Positions 15,529 to 23,730 of a DNA stretch of 64,000 bases are shown here, one piece after another; within the stretch, counting starts at the first letter, position 1, and every line of letters begins with the position of its first letter. Under the pieces are notes generated by a model that made no database searches, was not told the DNA's origin, and saw only the letters and a program-made list of their open reading frames with translations. The position numbers and the translations under genes are program-made. The DNA comes from Mycolicibacter minnesotensis. Its GTDB lineage: Bacteria; Actinomycetota; Actinomycetes; Mycobacteriales; Mycobacteriaceae. Location: contig NZ_AP022589.1 of NCBI RefSeq assembly GCF_010731755.1, forward strand, positions 496,001 to 560,000. The letters run 5' to 3'.

Positions 15529-16317
15529 GTGGCAGCACCCACCGTCCGCTTTCGCCGGCTCGCCGAACAGGTCGCCGACGAGCTGCGCCGGCGCATTCTC
15601 GCCGGCGAGCTCCCCGATGAACACGTTCTCCCCAAGGAGGACGAACTCCTGGTCGAGTTCGCGATCAGCAAGCCGTCGTTGCGCGAGGCGATGCGGATAC
15701 TCGAAGCCGAGGGACTGCTGACCGTTCGGCGTGGAAAACTCGGTGGAGCCGTGATCCATCGCCCCACTCCAGCAAACGTTGCCTACACCATGGGCCTGGT
15801 CCTGGGTTCCCAACGGGTCAGCCTCGCCGACGTCGGGACTGCATTGTTGCAGGTCGAGCCGGCGTGTGCCGCCCTGTGTGCGCAGCGGCCGGACCGCAAG
15901 AGCACGGTGGTGCCCATTCTGCGCCGCCTGCATGAGGAATCGGTGGCCGCGGTCGACGATCTGCAGAAGGTCACCTCGGCCAGCCGCCGCTATCATGAGG
16001 CACTCGTCACCCAGTGCGGCAACACGACCATGCTGGTCATGGCCGGCGCACTCGAGGCCCTGTGGTCGGCACACGAGCAAAGCTGGTCGAGCCGGGTGAC
16101 CGACCATTCCGCGGTGCCCATCCCGGAACGGCGCGCCGTCTTGGAGGACCACCGTCAGGTCATCGACGCCATCGACGTCGGAGACGCCCAGCGGGCCCGT
16201 GACCTTGCCGCTGCGCACCTGGTGCACGCCCAGCACTACCCCGGCCGCGTGGGGATCGTGGACCCCGCCATGGTCCGGCCCCGGGGGCTGCCCCTCTCCG
16301 GCAGCAGCGAGCTGTAG
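15529..16317 (+). CDS. GntR/FadR-family transcriptional regulator
   Basis: Regulator of 262 residues from GTG 15529. The winged helix-turn-helix is in residues 1-75 (RFRRLAEQVADELRRRILAG, then LREAMRILEAEGLLTVRRG). The C-terminal FCD all-helical domain contains the metal/ligand-site pattern RRYHEALV ... HRQVIDAIDVGD. FCD-type GntR proteins usually repress neighbouring catabolic genes and release on binding a pathway acid. Three enzyme genes follow on the same strand and are the probable targets, with the divergent MBL-P450 pair as possible further targets. Confidence 0.88.
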   Translation: MAAPTVRFRRLAEQVADELRRRILAGELPDEHVLPKEDELLVEFAISKPSLREAMRILEAEGLLTVRRGKLGGAVIHRPTPANVAYTMGLVLGSQRVSLADVGTALLQVEPACAALCAQRPDRKSTVVPILRRLHEESVAAVDDLQKVTSASRRYHEALVTQCGNTTMLVMAGALEALWSAHEQSWSSRVTDHSAVPIPERRAVLEDHRQVIDAIDVGDAQRARDLAAAHLVHAQHYPGRVGIVDPAMVRPRGLPLSGSSEL

Positions 16318-16369
16318 CGACGGTGCGATCGGGCGTTGACGAGCAGTCTTATTTCCATATGATTTGTTC

Positions 16370-17155
16370 ATGACGGAGTCGGTCGGCGTCGGGTGCGCCC
16401 GCGCCGGTGGCGCGGCGGTCTGGTCGCCGTCGGTGGTCCCGCCGATCGGCGTCGAACTGAGCAACAGCCAGGCACTGGCCATCGCGTTTCGTCACCTCGC
16501 CGACATCGGGTTCGCCGAGAACATGGCCGGCCACATCACCTGGCAGTCCGACGGCCAGACCGAGATGCTGGTCAATCCCTGGGGCCTGTGGTGGGCAGAG
16601 CTGACCGCCTCGGACATCTGCACAGTCGACCAGGACGCTCGGGTGGTGGCGGGCCGCTGGGATGTGACCCCGGCGATTCACATCCACACCGAGCTGCACC
16701 GCGCCCGCCCCGACGCGCGGGTGGTGGTCCACAACCATCCCTACTACGTGAGCCTGCTTGCGTCCTTGCAGATGCTGCCCGAGCTGGTCCATCAGACCGG
16801 TTCACTGTTTCTCGACGATCTGTGCTTGGTCGACATCTACCAGGGCGAGGTGGATACCGCCTCGCGGGCAAGGGAATTGGTCGGGCATATCGGCGGTGCA
16901 CAGGTGGCGATCCTGGCGTCGCACGGGGTGATCGCCACCGGGCGCACCCTCGCCGAGGCCGTCTACCGGTCGGCGACCATCGAGCGGGTGTGCAAACTCG
17001 CCTACCACGTCATGCTGACCGGCCGGACTCCCGAGCCCATGAAGCGTTCCGATATGGCCGGGATGCGGGCATCGTTGATCGAACGCGCCGCCGACGTCTA
17101 CTGGGCGGGTGCGGCGCGCATGACCATCAAGGCCGACCGGCATGTGCTCGACTGA
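16370..17155 (+). CDS. Class II aldolase/adducin-family protein
   Basis: Metal-dependent lyase or epimerase family protein of 261 residues. ATG 16370 is preferred over an in-frame TTG two codons upstream. Family features are ENMAGHITW, HIHTELHRARPD and VVVHNHPYY with clustered histidine ligands, and ASHGVIATGRTLAEA with the last His. Members cleave or decarboxylate sugar phosphates and hydroxy acids. Here it lies between a GntR regulator and an amidohydrolase, so it probably works on a small non-sugar hydroxy or keto acid (inference). Confidence 0.85.
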   Translation: MTESVGVGCARAGGAAVWSPSVVPPIGVELSNSQALAIAFRHLADIGFAENMAGHITWQSDGQTEMLVNPWGLWWAELTASDICTVDQDARVVAGRWDVTPAIHIHTELHRARPDARVVVHNHPYYVSLLASLQMLPELVHQTGSLFLDDLCLVDIYQGEVDTASRARELVGHIGGAQVAILASHGVIATGRTLAEAVYRSATIERVCKLAYHVMLTGRTPEPMKRSDMAGMRASLIERAADVYWAGAARMTIKADRHVLD

Positions 17156-17170
17156 CATTGAGGTGCACGG

Positions 17171-18439
17171 GTGAAATCGATCGACGAACTCAGCGCTGAC
17201 CTAGGCTTCACCACCGCGAAGTCCGGCGCCGAGCGCACCGTGACCTTTCTGCCCGAACCCGCTCGCGCGCCTAGGCGTTACACCGTGATCTCGGTGGACG
17301 ACCACATCGTCGAGCCCCCGGACACCTTCCTGGGCCGGGTGCCGCACCGGTTTGCCGACCGGGCGCCTCGAGTGATCGAGACCGGCAGCGGCGGTCAGAC
17401 CTGGATATATGACGGCCAGTCCCTACCCAATGTCGGGTTCAACGCCGTGGTGGGCCGTCCGGTGGCCGAGTATGGGTTCGAGCCGACCCGATTCGACGAG
17501 ATGCGCCGCGGCGCCTGGGATATCCACGCCCGTATCCACGACATGGACCTCAACGGTGTTTATGCGTCACTGAACTTCCCGTCGTTCCTCCCCGGCTTCG
17601 CCGGTCAGCGACTGCAACTGACGACCGGTGACCGCGAACTGGCGCTGGCCTCGGTACGGGCATGGAACGACTGGCACCACGAGGTCTGGGCCGGCTCCTA
17701 TCCCGACCGAATCATCGCCTGTCAGCTGCCCTGGCTGCTGGATCCGGACCTGGGCGCGGCAATGATCTACGAGAATGCCGAACGAGGCTTTCGCGCAGTC
17801 ACTTTCAGTGAGAATCCAGCCCAGCTGGGCCTGCCGTCCATCCACTCCGGGCATTGGGATCCGATGATCGCCGCCTGCGCAGACACGGGGACGGTGGTGA
17901 ACCTGCACATCGGTTCGTCGGGTACCTCACCGTCGACTACCGATGACGCCCCGCCCGATGTCGCCGGCGTACTGTTCTTCTCCTACGCCATCTCTGCAGC
18001 GGTCGACTGGCTGTATTCCGGATTACCCAGCCGCTTCCCGGAGTTGAAGATCTGCCTCTCCGAAGGCGGGATCGGCTGGGTGGCGGGTCTGCTGGACCGG
18101 CTCGATCACATGTTGAGCTATCACGACATGTACGGCACCTGGCAGGCCCTGGGCGAGACGCTCACTCCGGCAGAGGTGTTGCAACGCAACTTCTGGTTCT
18201 GTGCGGTCGAGGACCAGTCGTCGTTCTGCCAGCACGAACGCATCGGCACCGACCACATCATGTTGGAAGCCGACTACCCGCACTGCGATTCGACGTGGCC
18301 CAACACCCAGCGGGTGATCCACGAAGAGATCGGCGACTTGCCCCCGGAGGTGATCCGGAAGTTGACTTGGGAGAACGCCTCTCGCCTGTATCACCATCCG
18401 GTTCCCGAAGCCGTCCAGCGTGACCCGGATGCGTTCTGA
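17171..18439 (+). CDS. Amidohydrolase-family (amidohydrolase_2) protein
   Basis: A 422-residue TIM-barrel metalloenzyme of the group that includes ACMSD and gamma-resorcylate decarboxylases. The first strand motif is ISVDDHIVEPPD (about 40-51), with Asp-x-His replacing the classical HxH. VVNLHIGSSG supplies the next His, and IMLEADYPHCDSTWPNT the C-terminal Asp. Mycobacteria have many such paralogues, mostly uncharacterised; decarboxylation of an aromatic or enol acid is plausible. It starts 15 bp after the aldolase gene and ends 2 bp before the dehydrogenase gene, so the three form an operon. Confidence 0.85.
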   Translation: MKSIDELSADLGFTTAKSGAERTVTFLPEPARAPRRYTVISVDDHIVEPPDTFLGRVPHRFADRAPRVIETGSGGQTWIYDGQSLPNVGFNAVVGRPVAEYGFEPTRFDEMRRGAWDIHARIHDMDLNGVYASLNFPSFLPGFAGQRLQLTTGDRELALASVRAWNDWHHEVWAGSYPDRIIACQLPWLLDPDLGAAMIYENAERGFRAVTFSENPAQLGLPSIHSGHWDPMIAACADTGTVVNLHIGSSGTSPSTTDDAPPDVAGVLFFSYAISAAVDWLYSGLPSRFPELKICLSEGGIGWVAGLLDRLDHMLSYHDMYGTWQALGETLTPAEVLQRNFWFCAVEDQSSFCQHERIGTDHIMLEADYPHCDSTWPNTQRVIHEEIGDLPPEVIRKLTWENASRLYHHPVPEAVQRDPDAF

Positions 18440-18441
18440 GG

Positions 18442-19410
18442 GTGGCCGCCGCCACGCCGCCGCTGCGCATCGCGGTGCTCGACGACTACCAGGGCCTCGC
18501 CGCGAAGGCGGACTGGTCACCCATCCCCCGGGCAATCGACTTACTCCCCATCCGGGAGCACCTCGACCCCGGTGACGCCCTCGTCGCCCGCCTGGCCGGC
18601 TGCGAGGTGGTGGTGGCGATGCGGGAACGCACGCCTATCGACGCCGAACTGCTGGCCCGACTGCCGGCGTTGAAGCTGCTGGTCACCACCGGCCCGTTCA
18701 ACGCGGCCATCGACGTGGCCGCCGCCCACCGGCTCGGAATCACGGTGTGCGGAACGGGGGGCGCCATCACGCCGACCGTCGAACTGACCTGGGCGTTGAT
18801 CCATGCCCTGCAACGTCATCTGATCGTCGAGGACGCCGCACTGCGCAGTGGCCGATGGCAGCAGACTGTCGGCTCAGACCTCGCCGGAGCGACACTGGGC
18901 CTCGTGGGGCTGGGCCGGATTGGCCAGCGGGTCGCCGCGGTGGGCCACGCCTACGGGATGCGGGTGACGGCCTGGAGCCCCCACCTCACCCCGGAGCGAG
19001 CCGCCCAGGCTCAGGCGGAGCTGCTCGACCGACGCGCCCTGTTCGAGACCGCTGACGTCGTCTCGATTCACCTCGTGCTGTCGGCGGCCACCAGGGGCCT
19101 GGTGGGCCGCGCGGAACTGCGCGCGATGAAGTCCAGCGCGATCCTGGTCAACACCTCCCGCGGCGGGCTGATCGATGAGGCCGAGCTGATCGATGCGCTG
19201 CGCACACGTCGCATCCGTGGCGCCGGGCTCGACGTCTACGACCAGGAGCCGCTACCGGCCGGTCACCCGCTGACCATGTTGGGCAATACCGTGCTGACCC
19301 CGCACCTGGGCTATGTCACCGAGAACTGCATGGACATCTTCTATCGCGACATCGTCGATGACATCGTCGGCTACTGCGCAGGTAATCCACCGCGGCTGGT
19401 GAAACCGTGA
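18442..19410 (+). CDS. D-2-hydroxyacid dehydrogenase, NAD(P)-dependent
   Basis: A 322-residue dehydrogenase starting at GTG 18442. The cofactor motif is GLVGLGRIGQRVA (about 152-164). Catalytic residues are Arg in VNTSRGGLIDE, Glu in YDQEPLP and His in LTPHLGYVTENC, the usual Arg-Glu-His set. It interconverts 2-keto acids and D-2-hydroxy acids and, with the aldolase and amidohydrolase, probably handles a 2-oxo or 2-hydroxy acid. It is the last gene of the operon and is followed by the strong terminator at 19526-19559. Confidence 0.9.
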   Translation: MAAATPPLRIAVLDDYQGLAAKADWSPIPRAIDLLPIREHLDPGDALVARLAGCEVVVAMRERTPIDAELLARLPALKLLVTTGPFNAAIDVAAAHRLGITVCGTGGAITPTVELTWALIHALQRHLIVEDAALRSGRWQQTVGSDLAGATLGLVGLGRIGQRVAAVGHAYGMRVTAWSPHLTPERAAQAQAELLDRRALFETADVVSIHLVLSAATRGLVGRAELRAMKSSAILVNTSRGGLIDEAELIDALRTRRIRGAGLDVYDQEPLPAGHPLTMLGNTVLTPHLGYVTENCMDIFYRDIVDDIVGYCAGNPPRLVKP

Positions 19411-19525
19411 GTTCTCCGTCTGCGCGAATTCCTCTAACAGTTTCTAGTAACAGATCCATCGCGTAGTAATAACGTTTTCACAAACCATTTCTTCCGGACG
19501 AATTCGGCGCTGCCATAACATAGCG

Positions 19526-19559
19526 AAAAGGTCCGCGAACTGATGTTCGCGGACCTTTT
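19526..19559. terminator. Perfect 15-bp hairpin, bidirectional terminator
   Basis: AAAAGGTCCGCGAAC pairs perfectly with its complement after a TGAT loop. A-run on one side and T-run on the other make it a classical intrinsic terminator in both directions. It separates the dehydrogenase (ends 19410) from the convergent secreted-protein gene (stop at 19569). The rest of 19411-19568 is AT-richer than its surroundings and holds no gene. Confidence 0.9.
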
Positions 19560-19568
19560 CCGTGCGTG

Positions 19569-20000
19569 TTATTTAGTTCCGCCGGCCAAGCCGATCGGAG
19601 CACTGATGGCATCGGTCGCCAATCCGGCGATGGGGCTGGCCGCGGCGGCTCCAGCCGGCCCCGGCGCCACCAGCGGCACGGGCGGAGGCAGTCCGGGCAC
19701 CACCGGGATCGGGGCGATCGGAATCGGGGGAACCGGCCCGGGAAGCCCCATGGGCACAGGTCCTGCGAGGGTGGTCACGTCTGCCGCGCACGGGACCGCG
19801 CCGGCCGCACCGACGACACCGGGCGCACCGGCCGGTGCCTCACCGGCCGTCTGAGCGATCACGCCGCCCGCACACACCGGTCCCCCAATGGGCAGTGGCG
19901 CGGTGGGGAAAGCCCCCGCCGGACCACCGACAATTAATGCGCCCGCATAAAAGCCGATACCGGCGAATATCGCTGTAACGAGTCTCCCGAGGCTCTTCAC
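19569..20000 (-). CDS. Small secreted Pro/Gly/Ala-rich protein
   Basis: A 143-residue protein from GTG 20000, with GGAG five bases upstream; a longer frame reaches 20198 but lacks a comparable site. It has a Sec-type signal peptide (KSLGRLVTAIFAGIGFYAGA, then LIVGGPAGA). The mature part is of low complexity: GGPVCAGGVIAQTAGEAPAG, then PVPPIPIAPIPVVPGLPPPVP-type repeats, with two cysteines that could form one disulfide. No family is recognised; mycobacteria have several such small exported proteins. The 214 bp upstream, to the tRNA, hold no other gene. Confidence 0.65.
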   Translation of the reverse strand: MKSLGRLVTAIFAGIGFYAGALIVGGPAGAFPTAPLPIGGPVCAGGVIAQTAGEAPAGAPGVVGAAGAVPCAADVTTLAGPVPMGLPGPVPPIPIAPIPVVPGLPPPVPLVAPGPAGAAAASPIAGLATDAISAPIGLAGGTK

Positions 20001-20214
20001 GTAAACTCCGATGATTAGTATCCTGCCCCCCCGGACACGCAATCTGATGACTGCAAAAAGAACCGTATCACAGGCTTGTAAGTAACCACGCCGGCCAATT
20101 GACTCGGTACAGTAACGATGCGGATCGAAGTTCGTGATCCTGCGTTCACCTGACGGACCAGCCAGAATGGCGCGCGACCAGCGCCGAGTGAACATCAATA
20201 CTCATCAAAATGAG

Positions 20215-20287
20215 TGGAGCTAAGGGGACTCGAACCCCTGACCCCCACACTGCCAGTGTGGTGCGCTACCAGCTGCGCCATAGCCCC
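20215..20287 (-). tRNA. tRNA-Ala (GGC anticodon)
   Basis: A 73-nt cloverleaf: acceptor GGGGCTA/TAGCTCC, D arm with GCGCAGCTGGTAGCGC, anticodon stem CCACA/TGTGG around CTGGCAG giving anticodon GGC, and T arm AGGGGTTCGAGTCCCCT. The discriminator base is A. The CCA end is not encoded. Confidence 0.95.
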
Positions 20288-20359
20288 GCGTTGTCGTGCT
20301 CATCGAAGCTACACCACAGCCACACCAAGGTTCAAAACAGCTGCACAGTTGGCCTGATT

Positions 20360-20809
20360 TCAGGCCGGATGCTGGGTCTGATGCCGGCCGTAAGGGACGG
20401 CGTCCAGCAGCGTCACCGTCACACTGGCCCCGCTGGGCACTGGGTAGCTGCGCTGCTCCCCTGGGCGCGCCCCGGTGATCGCCATGCCCAGCGGCGACTG
20501 CGGCGAGTAGACCTCCAACCCGCTCTGATCGTCATCACGCACCCCGAGCAGAAAGGTCTCGGTGTCCCCGTCGCCGTAGCGGACGGTGAGCACCATGCCA
20601 GGCTCGGCGACCCCGTCGTCCGGGGGGTCTTGTCCCACCACCGCCACCGCCAGCAGGTCGTGGATCTGGTGGATCCGTGCCTGGCGGGCCTGCTGTTCGT
20701 CGACCTCTTCTCCCGCCGAAACATCCTGCGGTGCAGACAGTTCCGCTAGCTCCGCCAGCAGCTTCTCTTTGGCCTGAGCGGTCATCCACACACCGTGCGT
20801 ATCAGTCAT
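20360..20809 (-). CDS. GreA/GreB-family elongation-factor-like protein
   Basis: A 149-residue protein. ATG 20809 has GGAG eight bases upstream; an in-frame ATG at 20851 gives 14 more residues but is less likely. Residues 1-60 form a short helical coiled coil (TAQAKEKLLAELAEL ... RIHQIHDLLAVA), and residues 70-149 are the Gre C-terminal FKBP-like fold (TFLLGVRDDDQSGLEVYS, SPLGMAITGARPGEQ). The coiled coil is shorter than in true GreA, so it resembles Rv3788-type paralogues that bind RNA polymerase without normal cleavage activity. The binding is inferred. Confidence 0.8.
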   Translation of the reverse strand: MTDTHGVWMTAQAKEKLLAELAELSAPQDVSAGEEVDEQQARQARIHQIHDLLAVAVVGQDPPDDGVAEPGMVLTVRYGDGDTETFLLGVRDDDQSGLEVYSPQSPLGMAITGARPGEQRSYPVPSGASVTVTLLDAVPYGRHQTQHPA

Positions 20810-20863
20810 TGACAGTTCTCCTTTACAACAGCATTTGATTGCCGAACCCACCGACCCGACGGG

Positions 20864-22120
20864 TCAGCGCAGTGGATCGAGGTCACGCAGCGCAGCGGAC
20901 TGTTTGCCGGTGGTGATCTGCTCGGCCAACAGGCGGCCCGTAACCGGACCGTGCGTCATTCCCCACATGCCGTGCCCACCGGCGACGTAGACGGTGCGCG
21001 GACACACTTCCCCCACCAGGGGGCGCCCGTCTGGGCTGACCGGGCGTGGACCTACCCACTCGTCGGTGCGCTCTTCCCAGCGCACACCGTCAAGCAGGGG
21101 CCGGGTCGCGGCAACGATCGCCTCGATGCGGGCCGGGTTGATCGGCCCGTCGGCATGACCGAACTCCATGGTGCCGGCGACCCGCAACCGGGCGTTCAAC
21201 GGCGTGCAGGCCACCCGCGCATCGGGCAGGTAGATCGGCCCGGTCACCGGGCCGTCCACGGGTACCGAGAAGGAGTAGCCACGTCCAGCCCGCACCGGCA
21301 CACGAACCCAGCGCGCCACCAGCCGTGACAGCCAGGCACCGCTGGCGATCACCGCCGCATCCGCCCTCAGCGTGGTGCCGTCGCGCCCGGTCACGGCCAC
21401 GCGATCACCCGTCGGCCCCACGTCGGTGACGTCGACAATGTGCAGGGCCGCGCCGCGCTGCGCGACCGCGCGGCCGAGTGCGGTCACGAAACGGCCGGGA
21501 TCGAGGAAGCGCTGGCCGTCGATCTGCACTCCGGCGGCCACCGCCGGGGACGCCAACGGCACCCGCTCGGCCAGGGCCGCGCCCGTGAGTTCGGTTCCGA
21601 ACACCGGCTGGCCGGCCTCGGAGAACCGGCGCAACTCCTCGAGCAGTCGCTCGGCGTCGGCCGAGGTTCGAAAGATCGCGGTGATCGGGGCGTCGGTGAT
21701 CGGGGCATCCACGCCGTTGGCGAGCAGGACGTCATAAGCCTCAAGGGATTCCGCGCTCAGCGGGGCGTTTGCCCGCACCGCACGCCGCCACACCGAGGGA
21801 CGACTGTTGGCGGCGAAACGCGCCAGGAACGCCCACAGTGTCGGGCCGGAGGCCAGCGGCACCTGCAGCGGCGCGGTCGGGCTCAGCAGTGAGCGCAGGC
21901 CGAAGCGCAGGTTCGCGGCCTCGTTGAGCGGTATTGCCAGGGCCGGGGAGATCCAGCCGGCGTTGCCCCACGAGGAGCCCGCCGCGATCCCGACACGGTC
22001 GACCACGGTGACCTCGACACCGCGTTCCTGCAGAAACCAGGCAGTGGACAACCCGACGATGCCGGCGCCCACCACGATCACCGATCGTGGCGCGCCGTCG
22101 ATCCGGTTGCTCGCACCCAT
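20864..22120 (-). CDS. dadA: FAD-dependent D-amino-acid dehydrogenase (DadA-like)
   Basis: A 418-residue DAO-fold flavoprotein. The FAD motif is VVGAGIVGLSTAWFLQERG near the start, followed by GSSWGNAGWISPALAIPLNE, the DadA signature in which the phrase GNAG(W)ISP is conserved. The C-terminus WVGPRPVSPDGRPLVGE and GHGMWGMTHGPVTGRLLAE completes the FAD site. It deaminates D-amino acids (or glycine/proline-like amines) to keto acids, feeding quinone. A GTG one codon upstream is an alternative start. The PucR regulator gene ends 56 bp upstream on the same strand and may control it. Confidence 0.85.
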   Translation of the reverse strand: MGASNRIDGAPRSVIVVGAGIVGLSTAWFLQERGVEVTVVDRVGIAAGSSWGNAGWISPALAIPLNEAANLRFGLRSLLSPTAPLQVPLASGPTLWAFLARFAANSRPSVWRRAVRANAPLSAESLEAYDVLLANGVDAPITDAPITAIFRTSADAERLLEELRRFSEAGQPVFGTELTGAALAERVPLASPAVAAGVQIDGQRFLDPGRFVTALGRAVAQRGAALHIVDVTDVGPTGDRVAVTGRDGTTLRADAAVIASGAWLSRLVARWVRVPVRAGRGYSFSVPVDGPVTGPIYLPDARVACTPLNARLRVAGTMEFGHADGPINPARIEAIVAATRPLLDGVRWEERTDEWVGPRPVSPDGRPLVGEVCPRTVYVAGGHGMWGMTHGPVTGRLLAEQITTGKQSAALRDLDPLR

Positions 22121-22179
22121 CACTCCATGATGCGACCGTCATGGAGCGTCCGGTTTAACCGAATCTCACAACAGCGCTA

Positions 22180-23730
22180 TCAGTGTTTGTCGAGTTCCGA
22201 CATGTCGCCGGCTGCCAGTTCAATCATCGCCGCGAAGCGGGTTCGCGGATCCTCCAGACCCAGCGGCGTGACCTCCGCCATCTTGCGCAACCGGTAGCGG
22301 ATCGTGTTCTCGTGCACGCCCAGCTGCTCGGCGGCCCGCGCGAGGTCGCCCTGCGCGTCCAGCCAGGCCCGCAGCGTGGCCACATACGGTGTGTTGTGTG
22401 CGACGTCGTGGCGACGCAGCTCGCCGACCGGTCCTCGGGTGGGCACCCGGCCGGCCCGGGCGGCGGTGTGCAGCCGGCGCAGCACGATCTCGCCCCAGGA
22501 CTCGTCGTAGGCGGGCGGAATGCTGCCGGGTGGTTCGGCTTCGTGCAGGGCCAGGCACTCCTCGGCCTCGCGACGCGCCACGGCCAGCTCAGTGGCAGTG
22601 GCGGTCGCACTGATACCGGCCAGCACACTGGCATGCGGCGACAGCGCACCCACCAGACCCCGCAGCCACTGTCGTGCGGTTTCGGCGTCCTCGGCCGGCA
22701 GCAAGGTGTAGACGGTGTTGGCGGCCAGCGCACTTCGGCCTGGCCGCGACCAGCCGAAGCCGGTGGTGACCGCCTCAAAGGCCAACAGCAGCCCCGCGTG
22801 CGGCTGCGTGGCTATCCGGGTATGTACGGCTATCACCCGCAGCGGCGCCTGCGGCAGCCCCAGCCTGGCAACCAGGGCGACGGCGTCCGAAGCGTCAGTT
22901 TGATGATCTAAAAGTCTGGTGACCCAATCCGATTCGACTTGACGCTCCAAGTCCGCGCTGGCGCGTGACCGCAACACATGCAACGCCACTGTGCGAGCAC
23001 CGTCTGCCAGGGCGGTCAGCCGCGCCCCGCTCAACGGGGCCGGGCAGGCCACCCATACCGCCCCCAACAGTTCCCGGCCGGCGCGCACCGCCACCACCAT
23101 CCGGCCGGTCAACCCGTGCTCAGGATCGGCGGCAACGAACAGCGGCTCGTCGTGAAGATCCAGATGCGCGAGTACTCCGCGATTTTCGAACAACTCCCGA
23201 AGCGGCTCGGACTCCTGCCGATTCAAGATCGTCGCCGAGCGCGCCGGATCGGCGTTGCGCTGGCCGCGCGAGTAGGCCAACACCCGCCCCAGCTGATCCT
23301 CAATGGTGACTGCGCCGGCGACCGCTTCGGCCAGGCTGTCCGCCACGGCGAACAGATCCGTAGGTCCACGCCCCGATTCGGTTTCGCGACCTTCGAGCAC
23401 CAGCCCGTAGACCACCGCAGCCAGCTCGCTCCAGGACACTGCGGCGTCCACCACCAGTACCGCCAGTGCCTCACCCTCGCCGACAAACGAGGCCTTGTCG
23501 TCGACGTCTCGCACCAGCACGGCGACAGCCTTGGCGGCCACCGCCCAGCGCACGGCCTCTTTTACTGAGCGCGCTCCGACCGCCAACAAAACGTCGCCGA
23601 CGACGACACGCTCACCGGCAACCTCGTGCATCACGACACTGCTCAGGGGTGTCGTCCTCGGGATGGAACAGAACCTCAGGCGAACCCCGTAGCTCCCCAC
23701 CACGTTGACCAGCCGGTCCAGTGTCACCAT
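22180..23730 (-). CDS. PucR-family transcriptional regulator
   Basis: A 516-residue activator-type regulator from ATG 23730. It has an N-terminal PucR domain (residues about 1-130, including TPLSSVVMHEVAGERVVVGD), a central GGDEF-like/GAF-like region, and a C-terminal HTH_30 domain (LRAWLDAQGDLARAAEQLGV then HENTIRYRLRKM). PucR proteins control purine, amino-acid or other nitrogen catabolism and often sit next to their target. DadA lies immediately downstream. Its first 119 bp overlap the 3' end of the MFS gene in another frame; a start at the internal Met34 would nearly remove the overlap but cut the conserved domain. Confidence 0.87.
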   Translation of the reverse strand: MVTLDRLVNVVGSYGVRLRFCSIPRTTPLSSVVMHEVAGERVVVGDVLLAVGARSVKEAVRWAVAAKAVAVLVRDVDDKASFVGEGEALAVLVVDAAVSWSELAAVVYGLVLEGRETESGRGPTDLFAVADSLAEAVAGAVTIEDQLGRVLAYSRGQRNADPARSATILNRQESEPLRELFENRGVLAHLDLHDEPLFVAADPEHGLTGRMVVAVRAGRELLGAVWVACPAPLSGARLTALADGARTVALHVLRSRASADLERQVESDWVTRLLDHQTDASDAVALVARLGLPQAPLRVIAVHTRIATQPHAGLLLAFEAVTTGFGWSRPGRSALAANTVYTLLPAEDAETARQWLRGLVGALSPHASVLAGISATATATELAVARREAEECLALHEAEPPGSIPPAYDESWGEIVLRRLHTAARAGRVPTRGPVGELRRHDVAHNTPYVATLRAWLDAQGDLARAAEQLGVHENTIRYRLRKMAEVTPLGLEDPRTRFAAMIELAAGDMSELDKH

